Source: Prosthecobacter sp. (lineage in GTDB: Bacteria; Verrucomicrobiota; Verrucomicrobiia; Verrucomicrobiales; Verrucomicrobiaceae). From it: a DNA stretch of 64,000 nucleotides. The notes below the pieces were generated by a model. That model worked only from the letters and a program-made list of their open reading frames with translations, ran no database searches and was not told where the DNA came from. Both the position numbers and the translations under genes were made by a program. Position 1 is the first letter of the stretch, and each line of letters opens with the position of its first letter. The stretch covers positions 54,912-118,911 of the forward strand of contig JAIPJY010000018.1 in assembly GCA_021733925.1 (NCBI GenBank). The letters are read 5' to 3'. Shown here one piece after another: positions 18,844 through 27,200 of the stretch.

Positions 18844-19515
18844 ATGAAACACGCCCTGCTTTTCCTCGCGCTCGCCACCCTCACCACCGCCGCCGACCGG
18901 GTCGTGCCGCGCGAAGGCACCGAGTGGTGCAACATCTGGATGCCGAACGCCAACAAGCACGACCTGCCGCGTGTGCTGCTCATCGGTGACTCCGTGACGC
19001 AGGGCTACGGCCCTGACGTTGAAAAACAGCTCGCCGGCCAGGCCTACGTCGCGCGCCTCGCTACCTCGCGCTGCGTGGGTGATCCCGTTCTGCATGCCGA
19101 GATCGCCGCCGTGCTCGGCGCGGAGACCTTTGACGTGATTCACTTCAACAACGGCCTGCACGGCGTCGGCGCGGTCAGTGAGAAGGAGTATGCAGAGTTT
19201 CTGCCGCATATGCTCGCCCACCTCCGCAAACTCGCGCCCAAGGCGAAGCTGATTTGGGCCAGCAGCACGCCCTCACATGTGAATGGCAAATTCGAGCAGC
19301 TCGACGCACGCAACGAGAACGTGAAGGAGCGGAACCGGCTCGCCGCCGAGTTGATGGCGAAGGAAGGCATCCCCGTGGACGATCTCTACGCGCTCATGCT
19401 GCCGCACCCCGAGTGCTGCGCCGACGGGCTGCACTACAAGGCGGAAGGCAAGGTCATGCAGGGTGCTCAAGTAGCCGCCGAGGTCCTCAAGCTGCTGCCG
19501 CCGCAGTCGAAGTGA
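18844..19515 (+). CDS. Secreted SGNH/GDSL hydrolase
   Basis: 223 aa, with a short signal peptide (LLFLALATLTTAAD). It is a minimal SGNH hydrolase: PRVLLIGDSVTQGYG near residue 42 (nucleophile Ser), HFNNGLHG near residue 100 (oxyanion Asn) and DGLHYKAEG near 198 (Asp-His pair). It lies 3 bp after the isomerase gene, so it belongs to the DUF1501-isomerase operon. It is a paralogue of the C-terminal half of the protein at 917. Likely an esterase trimming acyl groups from glycans. Confidence 0.85.
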   Translation: MKHALLFLALATLTTAADRVVPREGTEWCNIWMPNANKHDLPRVLLIGDSVTQGYGPDVEKQLAGQAYVARLATSRCVGDPVLHAEIAAVLGAETFDVIHFNNGLHGVGAVSEKEYAEFLPHMLAHLRKLAPKAKLIWASSTPSHVNGKFEQLDARNENVKERNRLAAELMAKEGIPVDDLYALMLPHPECCADGLHYKAEGKVMQGAQVAAEVLKLLPPQSK

Positions 19516-19827
19516 CGCGCGTCGCTTCTTCAGGACCGACGCGACGAACGGGACCAATCACTGCCAGAAAATTGCCTTTGCGGGTGCCGGGCCGAAGCGG
19601 CCCTGGACGTTGAACGGAAAAGGGGAGTGATGGGGCTGTGGAACAAGAACCTCGGTCCATGCTTCGACAGCCAGCGGCATTCCTGTGAGTTCATTCGCGA
19701 AAGCTGAAGTGAGCAACCTGCACAAGTTTTGACTTCACCCCCGGTGGCGGATCAGATCCGCCCGATCGTGCAGGGGCTGCAGGAGTCAAAGTTTTGGTTC
19801 ACTCACTGCGTCATTTGTTGAACTGCA
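19516..19827. other. Non-coding region with nested inverted repeats
   Basis: No credible gene. It holds two strong hairpins: 19589-19603 (GGGCCG/CGGCCC, 3-base loop) and 19746-19762 (GGCGGATC/GATCCGCC around one A). Around the second, TTTGACT and AGTCAAA form an outer pair. Neither hairpin has a T-run, so they are not classic intrinsic terminators, though the first could end the upstream operon. Confidence 0.5.
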
Positions 19828-19845
19828 ATGGAGTGTACACCCCAT
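19828..19845 (+). promoter_or_regulatory. ATGGGGTGTACACCCCAT palindrome, copy 1
   Basis: ATGGAGTGTACACCCCAT, one mismatch from the perfect palindrome. It ends 38 bp before the chosen start of the amidase gene. This is one of eight related sites in the window; the half nearest the gene (CCCCAT) is intact, as in all copies. Confidence 0.6.
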
Positions 19846-19883
19846 TGTTGACGTTGCACAGCGACACCATGCTGGTGGTCAAT

Positions 19884-21167
19884 ATGATGAACAACCGTCT
19901 CTGTGGCATGACTCTTGGTGGACTGTTGCTGATAATTATTTTCAATGGCTGTGCCTCACCGCAGCGTCGGCTGAAGCATGCACGTGAGCATGCGTTCATC
20001 AGCTACTGGCCGCCACCGGCGCAGAGCGAGGGACTGCGGCTGGCGGTGAAGGACAACATCGACATGAAGGGCAGGGTGACCTCGGCGGGATCTGAGTATC
20101 TGGCGAAGCACAACCCGCCAGCTGCGCGAGATGCCGCGTGTCTTGCGCTGGCTCGGGAGCGCAATGTGCAGATCGTGGGTAAAACCAATCTCACGGAGTT
20201 TGCGGTGACGGTTTCCGGCGAGAACGTCTATTTTGGTACGCCGAGAAGCCGGCTGGATGGCAAAGGCGATGTGATCCCGGGTGGTTCTTCGAGCGGTTCA
20301 GCGGTGGCGGTGGCGACGCGCATGGCGGACGTGGCGTTTGGCTCGGACACGGGGGGCTCGATTCGTGTGCCAGCGGCCTGCAACGGCGTGTATGGACTGA
20401 AGACAACCTTTGGCTTGGTTTCCACCAAGGGTGTGTTTCCTATCTCGCCCAAGCATCTGGACACGGTGGGTCCGCTGGCACGTAACATCAGCGATCTGGC
20501 CCAGGGGATGGATTTGCTGGAGCGCGGGTTTGCGGGCAAATACCGGGAGGCTGTGGCTGACAAACCACGCGCGCGGCACATCACCATCGGGCGGCTTTAT
20601 GTGAGCGGCACGGATGCGGCAATTGATAAAGCCATCGACGATGAACTGACCGCAAAGCATTTCAAGATTGTGAAACTCAGCAAGGACTTCGAGACGAAGT
20701 GGCACCAGGCGGAGAAGGACGGCAAGGTGGTGGCGCTGGGCGATGCGTGGCTCAATGACCAGCAGTACGCACATCAGAAAGGCGTGAGCCTGCTGACAAA
20801 GCTGGTGCTGGCCAATGGCGAACTGGATTACCACTTCGGCTACAAGGAAGCGGTGAAACGCAAGGCGGCATGGCAGCGTGAACTGCGCGCGGTCTTTAAG
20901 CAGGTGGATTTCATTGCGATGCCGACGCTGAAGAGCCTGCCGCCGAAAATGCCCTACTGGGGTTCGGATGTGATCTTTGAACTGCACGTGTTTGGCATGC
21001 AGAACACGCTGCCGGTGAACTTTGCGGGCAATCCTGCGCTGGCCATTCCAATCTCAATGCCGCCGACGAAAAAAACGATTCCTGTGACCAGCCTGCAACT
21101 TGTCGGACCACGGTTGAGCGAGGCCGCGCTTTTGAATGCGGGCCGCCTGATTGAACTCAAAAACTAA
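19884..21167 (+). CDS. Amidase-signature lipoprotein
   Basis: About 427 aa from the ATG at 19884, preceded by GGTGG; starts at 19869 and 19887 are also possible. The ORF runs open further upstream (19794), but that would translate through the palindromic regulatory site. The N-terminus is hydrophobic with a cysteine (LLLIIIFNGCASP), suggesting a lipoprotein. The amidase-signature family triad is complete: Lys in LAVKDNIDMKG, cis-Ser in GGSSSGSAVAVA and nucleophile Ser in GSDTGGSIRVPAA. These enzymes hydrolyse amides; GatA is the housekeeping relative, but the signal and lack of gatB/gatC nearby argue for a separate envelope amidase. A TPR gene follows after 4 bp. Confidence 0.85.
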   Translation: MMNNRLCGMTLGGLLLIIIFNGCASPQRRLKHAREHAFISYWPPPAQSEGLRLAVKDNIDMKGRVTSAGSEYLAKHNPPAARDAACLALARERNVQIVGKTNLTEFAVTVSGENVYFGTPRSRLDGKGDVIPGGSSSGSAVAVATRMADVAFGSDTGGSIRVPAACNGVYGLKTTFGLVSTKGVFPISPKHLDTVGPLARNISDLAQGMDLLERGFAGKYREAVADKPRARHITIGRLYVSGTDAAIDKAIDDELTAKHFKIVKLSKDFETKWHQAEKDGKVVALGDAWLNDQQYAHQKGVSLLTKLVLANGELDYHFGYKEAVKRKAAWQRELRAVFKQVDFIAMPTLKSLPPKMPYWGSDVIFELHVFGMQNTLPVNFAGNPALAIPISMPPTKKTIPVTSLQLVGPRLSEAALLNAGRLIELKN

Positions 21168-21171
21168 CGCC

Positions 21172-21942
21172 ATGAACCTAGCCTCCATCTACCGAACTTC
21201 CGTCTATGCCGCAGCGCTGCTGCTCACCTGTGGGACGACTCGTGCACAAAGCGCGAGTGAACTGATGCAGAAAGGCGATGCCTATGATCTCAAGTTTCAG
21301 GCGACTGAGGCGCTGCGTTATTATCTGCCGGCGGAGAAACTGGAACCTTCAAATGTGGATTTGCTGGTGCGCATTGCGCGGCAGTACCGGCATTTGATGT
21401 CGGATGCGAGCACTGGTGCGGAAAAACTCAAGATCGGTGCCGTTGCGCTCGACTATGGCGAGCGTGCAGCCAAGCTGGGGCCGAAAGATTCGGATGCGCA
21501 GATCTCACCGGCGATCACCTACGGACGCATGCTTCCCTATCAAGGTAACAAGGAGCAGGTGGCGGCCACACCGCTGATCAAAGCGGCGGCGGACCGCGCC
21601 ATCGCCCTGAATCCGCGCAACGATGTGGCCTGGCATGTGCTGGGAAGATGGCATCAGGTGCTGGCCAATATGGGCGCGCTCAAACACATGCTAGGCGGGC
21701 TGATCTACGGCAAGCTGCCAAGCACCACGAATGAAGCGGCGATCGTGTGCTTTGAACGGGCCATCGCGATCAATCCGCGTCGCCTGCGTCATTACATCGA
21801 GCTGGGGCGCACGTTTGCGCAGATGGGAAAAAAAGCCGAAGCGCGGAAGTATATTGAGAAAGGTCTCGGCATGCCCAACATTGAAAAAGATGATGCCGAG
21901 CTGAAGCTGCGTGGTCGCGAGGACTTGGCGAAGCTGCAGTGA
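21172..21942 (+). CDS. TPR protein resembling RMD/FAM82 family
   Basis: 256 aa from the ATG at 21172 with a signal peptide (AAALLLTCGTTRAQS). It consists of helical repeats: a TPR-like unit around residues 35-65, then AWHVLGRWHQVLANMGALKHMLGGLIYGKLPSTTNEAAIVCFERAIAINP and YIELGRTFAQMGKKAEARKYIEKGL. This order resembles the regulator-of-microtubule-dynamics (FAM82) tetratricopeptide family, which also occurs in bacteria where its role is unknown. It lies 4 bp after the amidase gene and probably forms a two-gene operon with it. Confidence 0.65.
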   Translation: MNLASIYRTSVYAAALLLTCGTTRAQSASELMQKGDAYDLKFQATEALRYYLPAEKLEPSNVDLLVRIARQYRHLMSDASTGAEKLKIGAVALDYGERAAKLGPKDSDAQISPAITYGRMLPYQGNKEQVAATPLIKAAADRAIALNPRNDVAWHVLGRWHQVLANMGALKHMLGGLIYGKLPSTTNEAAIVCFERAIAINPRRLRHYIELGRTFAQMGKKAEARKYIEKGLGMPNIEKDDAELKLRGREDLAKLQ

Positions 21943-21949
21943 ATGATTG

Positions 21950-22110
21950 GGGGGGCGCGGACTTTAGTCCGCAGCAGGTGGCTCTCGCAGGGTAGGTGCT
22001 GTCCACCCTGTGTGTCACATGCAGGGTGGGCGTCGGTTTCGATAAAGCGGCAGGAGAACTTCGGCGCTGAACGTGTTTACGGAGTGCTGCGGACTGAATT
22101 CCGCGCTCCG
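21950..22110. repeat. REP/MITE-like inverted repeat pair
   Basis: The spacer between the convergent TPR and asparagine synthase genes has two related arms in opposite orientation, 21950-21976 and 22084-22110. The second matches the reverse complement of the first at about 22 of 27 positions. Each arm is itself nearly palindromic (GCGGACT TT AGTCCGC in the left arm). Between them lies a hairpin at 22003-22029 (CCACCCTG/CAGGGTGG) that may act as a bidirectional terminator. The layout resembles REP/BIME-type elements; no transposase is encoded. Confidence 0.5.
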
Positions 22111-22120
22111 CATGCTATTG

Positions 22121-24082
22121 CTACGTCTTGCTGGGCGCGGACGTTGGCAGATCCGCGAGAGAGCCATCGATGAAGGTGTGATGCCAGAGCTGCGTGGCGA
22201 CGACGGCTGCGAGGCCCATTTCCACCGAGAGGCGGGGCAGGGAACCGACACGCAGATCACGGAAGGCTTTCCGCCAGTGCCGCACTTGCGCGATGTCGAA
22301 GTAGCCGGTGCGGCGCAGCGATTCCTCGCTGAGCAACTCACTCACGAACTTGGGCTCAGGGTCGATGTGGAAGCTGTCCAGCGGTGCGCGGAATATCACC
22401 TTTTGTCTGCGGGCAATTTCTTTCGGCAGCCAGCGCTCGGCGACGAGGCGCAGCAGATGCTTGTCGCGGAAACCGTGCAGTTTCCATTTGGGGGCGAGCT
22501 TGGCGGTGAAGTCGAACACATCCTCGTCGAGAAACGGATAGCGCACCTCCACGGAGGAGTGCATCGCCACGCGATCTCCCTTGGCTTGCAGAAGGTGACC
22601 GGCCAGTGTGACACGCGCACCGACCCAGAGGCTGCGATTCAGCGGGCTCCATTTCTTGGCACGCTCAAGGTTGATGCCCAAGCCTTCCCAGGGACGTGCG
22701 GTGGCCAGTACTTCGCGCATGGGCTCGCCGTAAAAGCGCAGCTTGGAAAGCGCCAGCACGCCGTAGCTGTCGATCCATGCATTGGGTCCGCCGACGGCGT
22801 CTTCCCACATCTTGCGGCTAGTGGCGGGGTAGTGGGGGACTTTGTTGAGACGGAGAAAGGCGCGGCGTGCCATGTCGCTCAGGCGCAGGCCGGGGATGAC
22901 ATCGAGAGCATTGAAGATCTTGGCGATTTTATACCACGGATAGCCCGCGAGCCATTCGTCCGCGCCTTCGCCCGTGAGCACCACTTTTTGGCCGTTGGCG
23001 TGAACGCGCCGTGCCAGCATGAGCAGTGCGGCGCTGGAGGTGTCGATGACGGGCGCTTCGGCGGCGTGGATCAGCTGGGGGTACATTTCCAGCGCATCGC
23101 TGGTGCGAAACTCCTGCACGATGGGGGGCTTGGTGCCGATGTGCCTTGCGGAAAGCTGGGCGGCGCTGAGTTCATCGAGCTTCGGATCATCCACACGAAT
23201 GGTGTAGGTGTTGATCGACTCGCCTTTGAGCTTGCAGGCCATCGCCACGATCATGCTGGAGTCGAGACCTCCTGAGAGGTAGGCACCCACGGGAACATCG
23301 GCACGCAGGCGCTTGTCCACGGCCTGCAGCAGGAGACTCTCAAACTCATCGACCAGCTTGGCCGGATCCGCCTGGGTGTCTTCTTCGCCTTGATTGGGGA
23401 AATCCATCTCCCAGTAAGTGTGCTCCTGAATGGGATCCGCCTGACCCGGCGTGATCTGCAAGTAGTGGCCCGCAGGCAGAAGCTGGATGCCGGCAAAACA
23501 CGTCGTCGGCCAGGGCATGGCACCGAAGGTAAAGATGTGATCAATGCCATTCAGATCCGCCTGCGGAGTCACCATACCAGAAGCCAGCAGGCCCTTGATC
23601 TCAGAGGCAAACAGCAGCCAGTCGCCCTGCCGCGTCCAATACAGTGGCGAGATGCCGAAGCGATCGCGCCCCAGTGTGAGCTGATGGCGGGGAGCATCAT
23701 ACAAGGCCACGGCAAACTGACCGCGCATGCGCTCAAACATGCCCTCATGACTCTCCTCCCACAGATGCGGGATGATCTCGGTGTCGCAGTGGGTGTGCAG
23801 AACATGCCCGCGTGAAACCAGCTCCGCGCGCTTCTCGGGGAAATCAAAAAACTCGCCATTGTAGACGGTGAAGGCGCTCTGGTCTTCATTGCACATGGGC
23901 TGCTGACCATCGGCCAGACCGACAATGCTCAGACGTCGAGACGACAGTGCAACGCCCGGTCGATGAAGGAATCCTTCTTCATCCGGTCCCCGGTGAATCA
24001 AGGCCCGTGCCATGCGTTCGACCACACCTTCAGACACCGTTCGCCTACCGGCCAGGTCCATCACACCAGCAATGCCACACAT
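22121..24082 (-). CDS. asnB: Asparagine synthase (glutamine-hydrolysing)
   Basis: 653 aa when started at the ATG at 24082, which gives MCGIAGVMDL with the catalytic Cys2 of class II glutamine amidotransferases; the ORF extends to 24121 but that would mask Cys2. The glutaminase domain (about 1-215) includes RGPDEEG, LSIVG and YNGEFFDF. The synthetase domain follows with the PP-loop LSGGLDSSMIVAMA near residue 270 and LTGEGADEWLAGYPWY near 370. It may make asparagine, but clustered copies often amidate secondary metabolites. It is divergent from the PKS operon with 175 bp between starts. Confidence 0.88.
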   Translation of the reverse strand: MCGIAGVMDLAGRRTVSEGVVERMARALIHRGPDEEGFLHRPGVALSSRRLSIVGLADGQQPMCNEDQSAFTVYNGEFFDFPEKRAELVSRGHVLHTHCDTEIIPHLWEESHEGMFERMRGQFAVALYDAPRHQLTLGRDRFGISPLYWTRQGDWLLFASEIKGLLASGMVTPQADLNGIDHIFTFGAMPWPTTCFAGIQLLPAGHYLQITPGQADPIQEHTYWEMDFPNQGEEDTQADPAKLVDEFESLLLQAVDKRLRADVPVGAYLSGGLDSSMIVAMACKLKGESINTYTIRVDDPKLDELSAAQLSARHIGTKPPIVQEFRTSDALEMYPQLIHAAEAPVIDTSSAALLMLARRVHANGQKVVLTGEGADEWLAGYPWYKIAKIFNALDVIPGLRLSDMARRAFLRLNKVPHYPATSRKMWEDAVGGPNAWIDSYGVLALSKLRFYGEPMREVLATARPWEGLGINLERAKKWSPLNRSLWVGARVTLAGHLLQAKGDRVAMHSSVEVRYPFLDEDVFDFTAKLAPKWKLHGFRDKHLLRLVAERWLPKEIARRQKVIFRAPLDSFHIDPEPKFVSELLSEESLRRTGYFDIAQVRHWRKAFRDLRVGSLPRLSVEMGLAAVVATQLWHHTFIDGSLADLPTSAPSKT

Positions 24083-24136
24083 ATGAGGCCAGCTATCGTT
24101 GCGTTTCGGGGTGACAAGCAATCGCTAACTGGTCAG

Positions 24137-24153
24137 GTAGGGTTTTACCCCAT
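24137..24153 (+). promoter_or_regulatory. Palindrome copy 2 (AT-core variant), PKS promoter region
   Basis: GTAGGGTTTTACCCCAT, followed by GGC. It lies between asnB (start 54 bp away) and the PKS gene (start 104 bp away). The same 17-mer occurs at 41873-41889 on the opposite strand. The conserved CCCCAT half faces the PKS gene. Confidence 0.55.
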
Positions 24154-24257
24154 GGCGATGAAGGGGGGGGGCGGGGCTAATGGAGGGGACTGCCGCTGTC
24201 GGTCAGCGGTGCAGACGGACTCATGCAGCGGGCCCGTGAACTTTTTCCCTATCAAAC

Positions 24258-27200
24258 ATGCCCACACTCAAACATTCCTCTTCGTCTCTGCCGCCTGCAC
24301 CGCCAATCTTAAACAAGGAGAGTGTCGCCATCATCGGGATCGGCTGCCGTTTTCCTGGTGGGGTGAATGACGTGGAATCGTTCTGGAAGCTGCTGGAAGA
24401 GGGCCGCGACGCTGTGTGTGATGTGCCGGCTGACCGCTGGAATGTGGAGCGTTTCTATGATCCGGAACCGGGGATCGTCGGCAAGACGGTGGCCAAGCGT
24501 GGGGGCTTCATCGACGGCATCGACCAGTTTGACCCGCAGTTCTTCGGCATCTCGCCGCGTGAGGCGCCTTACATTGATCCTCAGCAGCGTCTGCTGCTCG
24601 AAACCGCGTATGAAGCCATTGAGGATGCGGGTCTGGTGCTGGATCTCGACAAAGGCACGGACATCGGCGTCTTCGTCGGCATCTCGCACAATGATTACCA
24701 GGGCTTGCAGCATACGGCGACGGATCGTGCCGGCATCAGCGCGCATACGCCGACGGGCAGCGCGCACAGCATTGCTGCGAACCGCATTTCCTACTGTCTG
24801 AATCTGACCGGACCGAGCATCGCGATGGACACGGCCTGTTCATCAGCGCTCACAGCCGTGCATGTGGCCTGCGAGCACATCCTGGATGGTCGTTGCAAAA
24901 CGGCGATGGCAGGTGGCGTGACGGTGATGATCACCCCGGATGGATTCATCGGCTTTTCCCAGGCGGGGATGCTTTCCCCTGAAGGCAAATGCAAGGCCTT
25001 CGATGCTTCAGCGAATGGCTTCGTGCGTGGCGAAGGCGCAGGCATGGTGCTGCTGAAAAAACTCTCTGATGCCATCGCGGATGGTGATCCGATCCATGCC
25101 GTGATCATGGGGTCGGCGGTGAATTCAGATGGACATACCAATGGTATCTCGCTGCCGAGTCCGGAAGCGCAATCGCGTCTGGTGCATGATGCATGCGTGG
25201 TCGCTGGTGTCTCTCCAGAAGCCATCGGCTACGTCGAAGCGCACGGCACGGGCACTGCAGTGGGTGACCCCATCGAAGCGCATGCACTTGCTGAGGCTTT
25301 GTGTGCCGAGCGTGCTGAGGACGCACCGCTCGTGATTGGCTCGGTGAAAACGAATCTCGGTCATTTGGAAACCGCGTCTGGCGTGGCTGGGCTCGTCAAA
25401 GCGGTGCTGGTGCTCAAGCACGCACGCATTCCGGCCAGCCTGCATTATGAATCGCCGAATCCGCACATCGACTTCAGCGCGCTGAAGCTGCGCGTGCCCA
25501 TGGCCAGCGAAGAGTTTCCAGACACAGGCACCATGCGACTTGCCGGCGTGAACTCCTTCGGCTTTGGCGGCTCCAATGCGCACGTGATTCTGTCTGAGGC
25601 GCCGAAGCAGGCCCTGCGCGCCCATGTGACTCCTGCCATCAACCGCGCCTGGCCGCTGACGCTTTCCGCACGTTCTGAGAAAGCACTGCAGTCTGCGGCG
25701 TGGGAGCTGAGCACCTGGGTGGATGATCACTCGAAACTGAATGGCAGTTCACCACTGCTGCAAGACCTCACCTACATGCTGGGGGCACGGCGCAATCACC
25801 ACTCGCATCGTCTGGCGTTCACCGCGCGGACACTGGGCGAGATGGTGCAGGAGCTCAGCGCCTTTGCATCGGGACAGCCCGGACCCCGCATGCGCAGTTC
25901 CTTCACTCCCCGGCGCGAGCATGCCGCAAGAGTTGTTTTCGTGATGAGCGGCCAGGGGCCGCAGTGGCAGGGCATGGGCCGCGAACTCATGGAGCATGAG
26001 CCGGTGTTTAAAAAGATGATTGAAGCCTGTGACAAGGCCATGAAGCCATGGGCGAAGTTCTCCTTGATCGATGAACTCAACCGCCCTGAGGCGGAAACAA
26101 AGATGCAGAAAACCGCGATCTCGCAGCCTGCCATTTTTGCCATGCAGATGGCACTGGCAGCTCTGTGGCAGTCATGGGGCATCCAGCCTGCTGCAGTCGT
26201 CGGTCACAGTGTCGGCGAAGTGGCCGCAGCCTGCATCGCAGGCATCCTCACGCTGGATCAGGCGGCGAAGATCATCGTGCTGCGCGGACGTTTCATGGAT
26301 GAATGCGCCGCGGCAGGTGGCACCATGCTGGCCGTGGGCATGAGCCCCGATGAAGCGCGTGCGGTGATCGCCAAACATGACCGAACCGTGAGCATTGCCG
26401 CCTTCAACGGCCCGCGTTCGCTGACGTTGTCGGGCTTGAAGACTTCGCTGGAGGCCATCGCTGCCGAACTGGAAGTGAAGGGCGTCTTTGCGCGCTTCCT
26501 GCAGGTGAGCCATCCATTCCATCATGCGATGATGCAACCTGCAGCGGATGCCTTGAATGCAGCACTCAGCGATTTGAAACCGCAGGCTGCAACGATGCCG
26601 TTTTTCAGCACCGTGACAGGCAAGCGTCTTGATGGCGCCTCCTGCACCGCTGGCCATTGGTCAAGTGGGGTGCGGCAGCCCGTGGAGTTTGCGCAGGCGA
26701 TTGGTGCTGTGGCGGAGTTTGGTGTTGATGTGTGGCTTGAGATCGGTGCGCATCCCGCGCTGGTACGTTCCATGCAGGAATGCCTGGGCGAAGACGCCAG
26801 CAAAGCCACCGTGCTGGGCTCTATACGCCGCGAACGAGAGCATGAATCCTTGCTGGAAACAGCGCTGGATCTGCATCTTGCCGGAGTTGTGCTCGACTTC
26901 CATGCGATCACACCTTCGCGCCGTCATCTGACGTTGCCGACCTATGCCTGGGACAAGAGCCGCTGGTGGAATGAGTCTCCCGAAATGCGCGAAGGCCGTC
27001 TGGCCCCCGGTGGGCGTGGACTGCTTGACATCCGCCTCGCCTGCGCCACGCCGACGTGGATCACGCGGCTGGACAATCGACACATGGCTTTCTTGAAGGA
27101 TCATCGTGTTGAAAACCTCATCATCTTTCCGGCTGCGGGCTTCGTCGAAATGGCGCTGGAAGCCGGGGTGCAGTTGTTTGAGGGCAAAGCTTTTGTCATT

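Noticed and set aside
17929-19221. 430-codon antisense frame over the isomerase and SGNH genes
   Set aside because: It spans two real genes on the other strand with clear catalytic motifs.
22073-23275. 400-codon open frame antisense to asnB
   Set aside because: It mirrors conserved asparagine synthase codons and has no recognisable motif.
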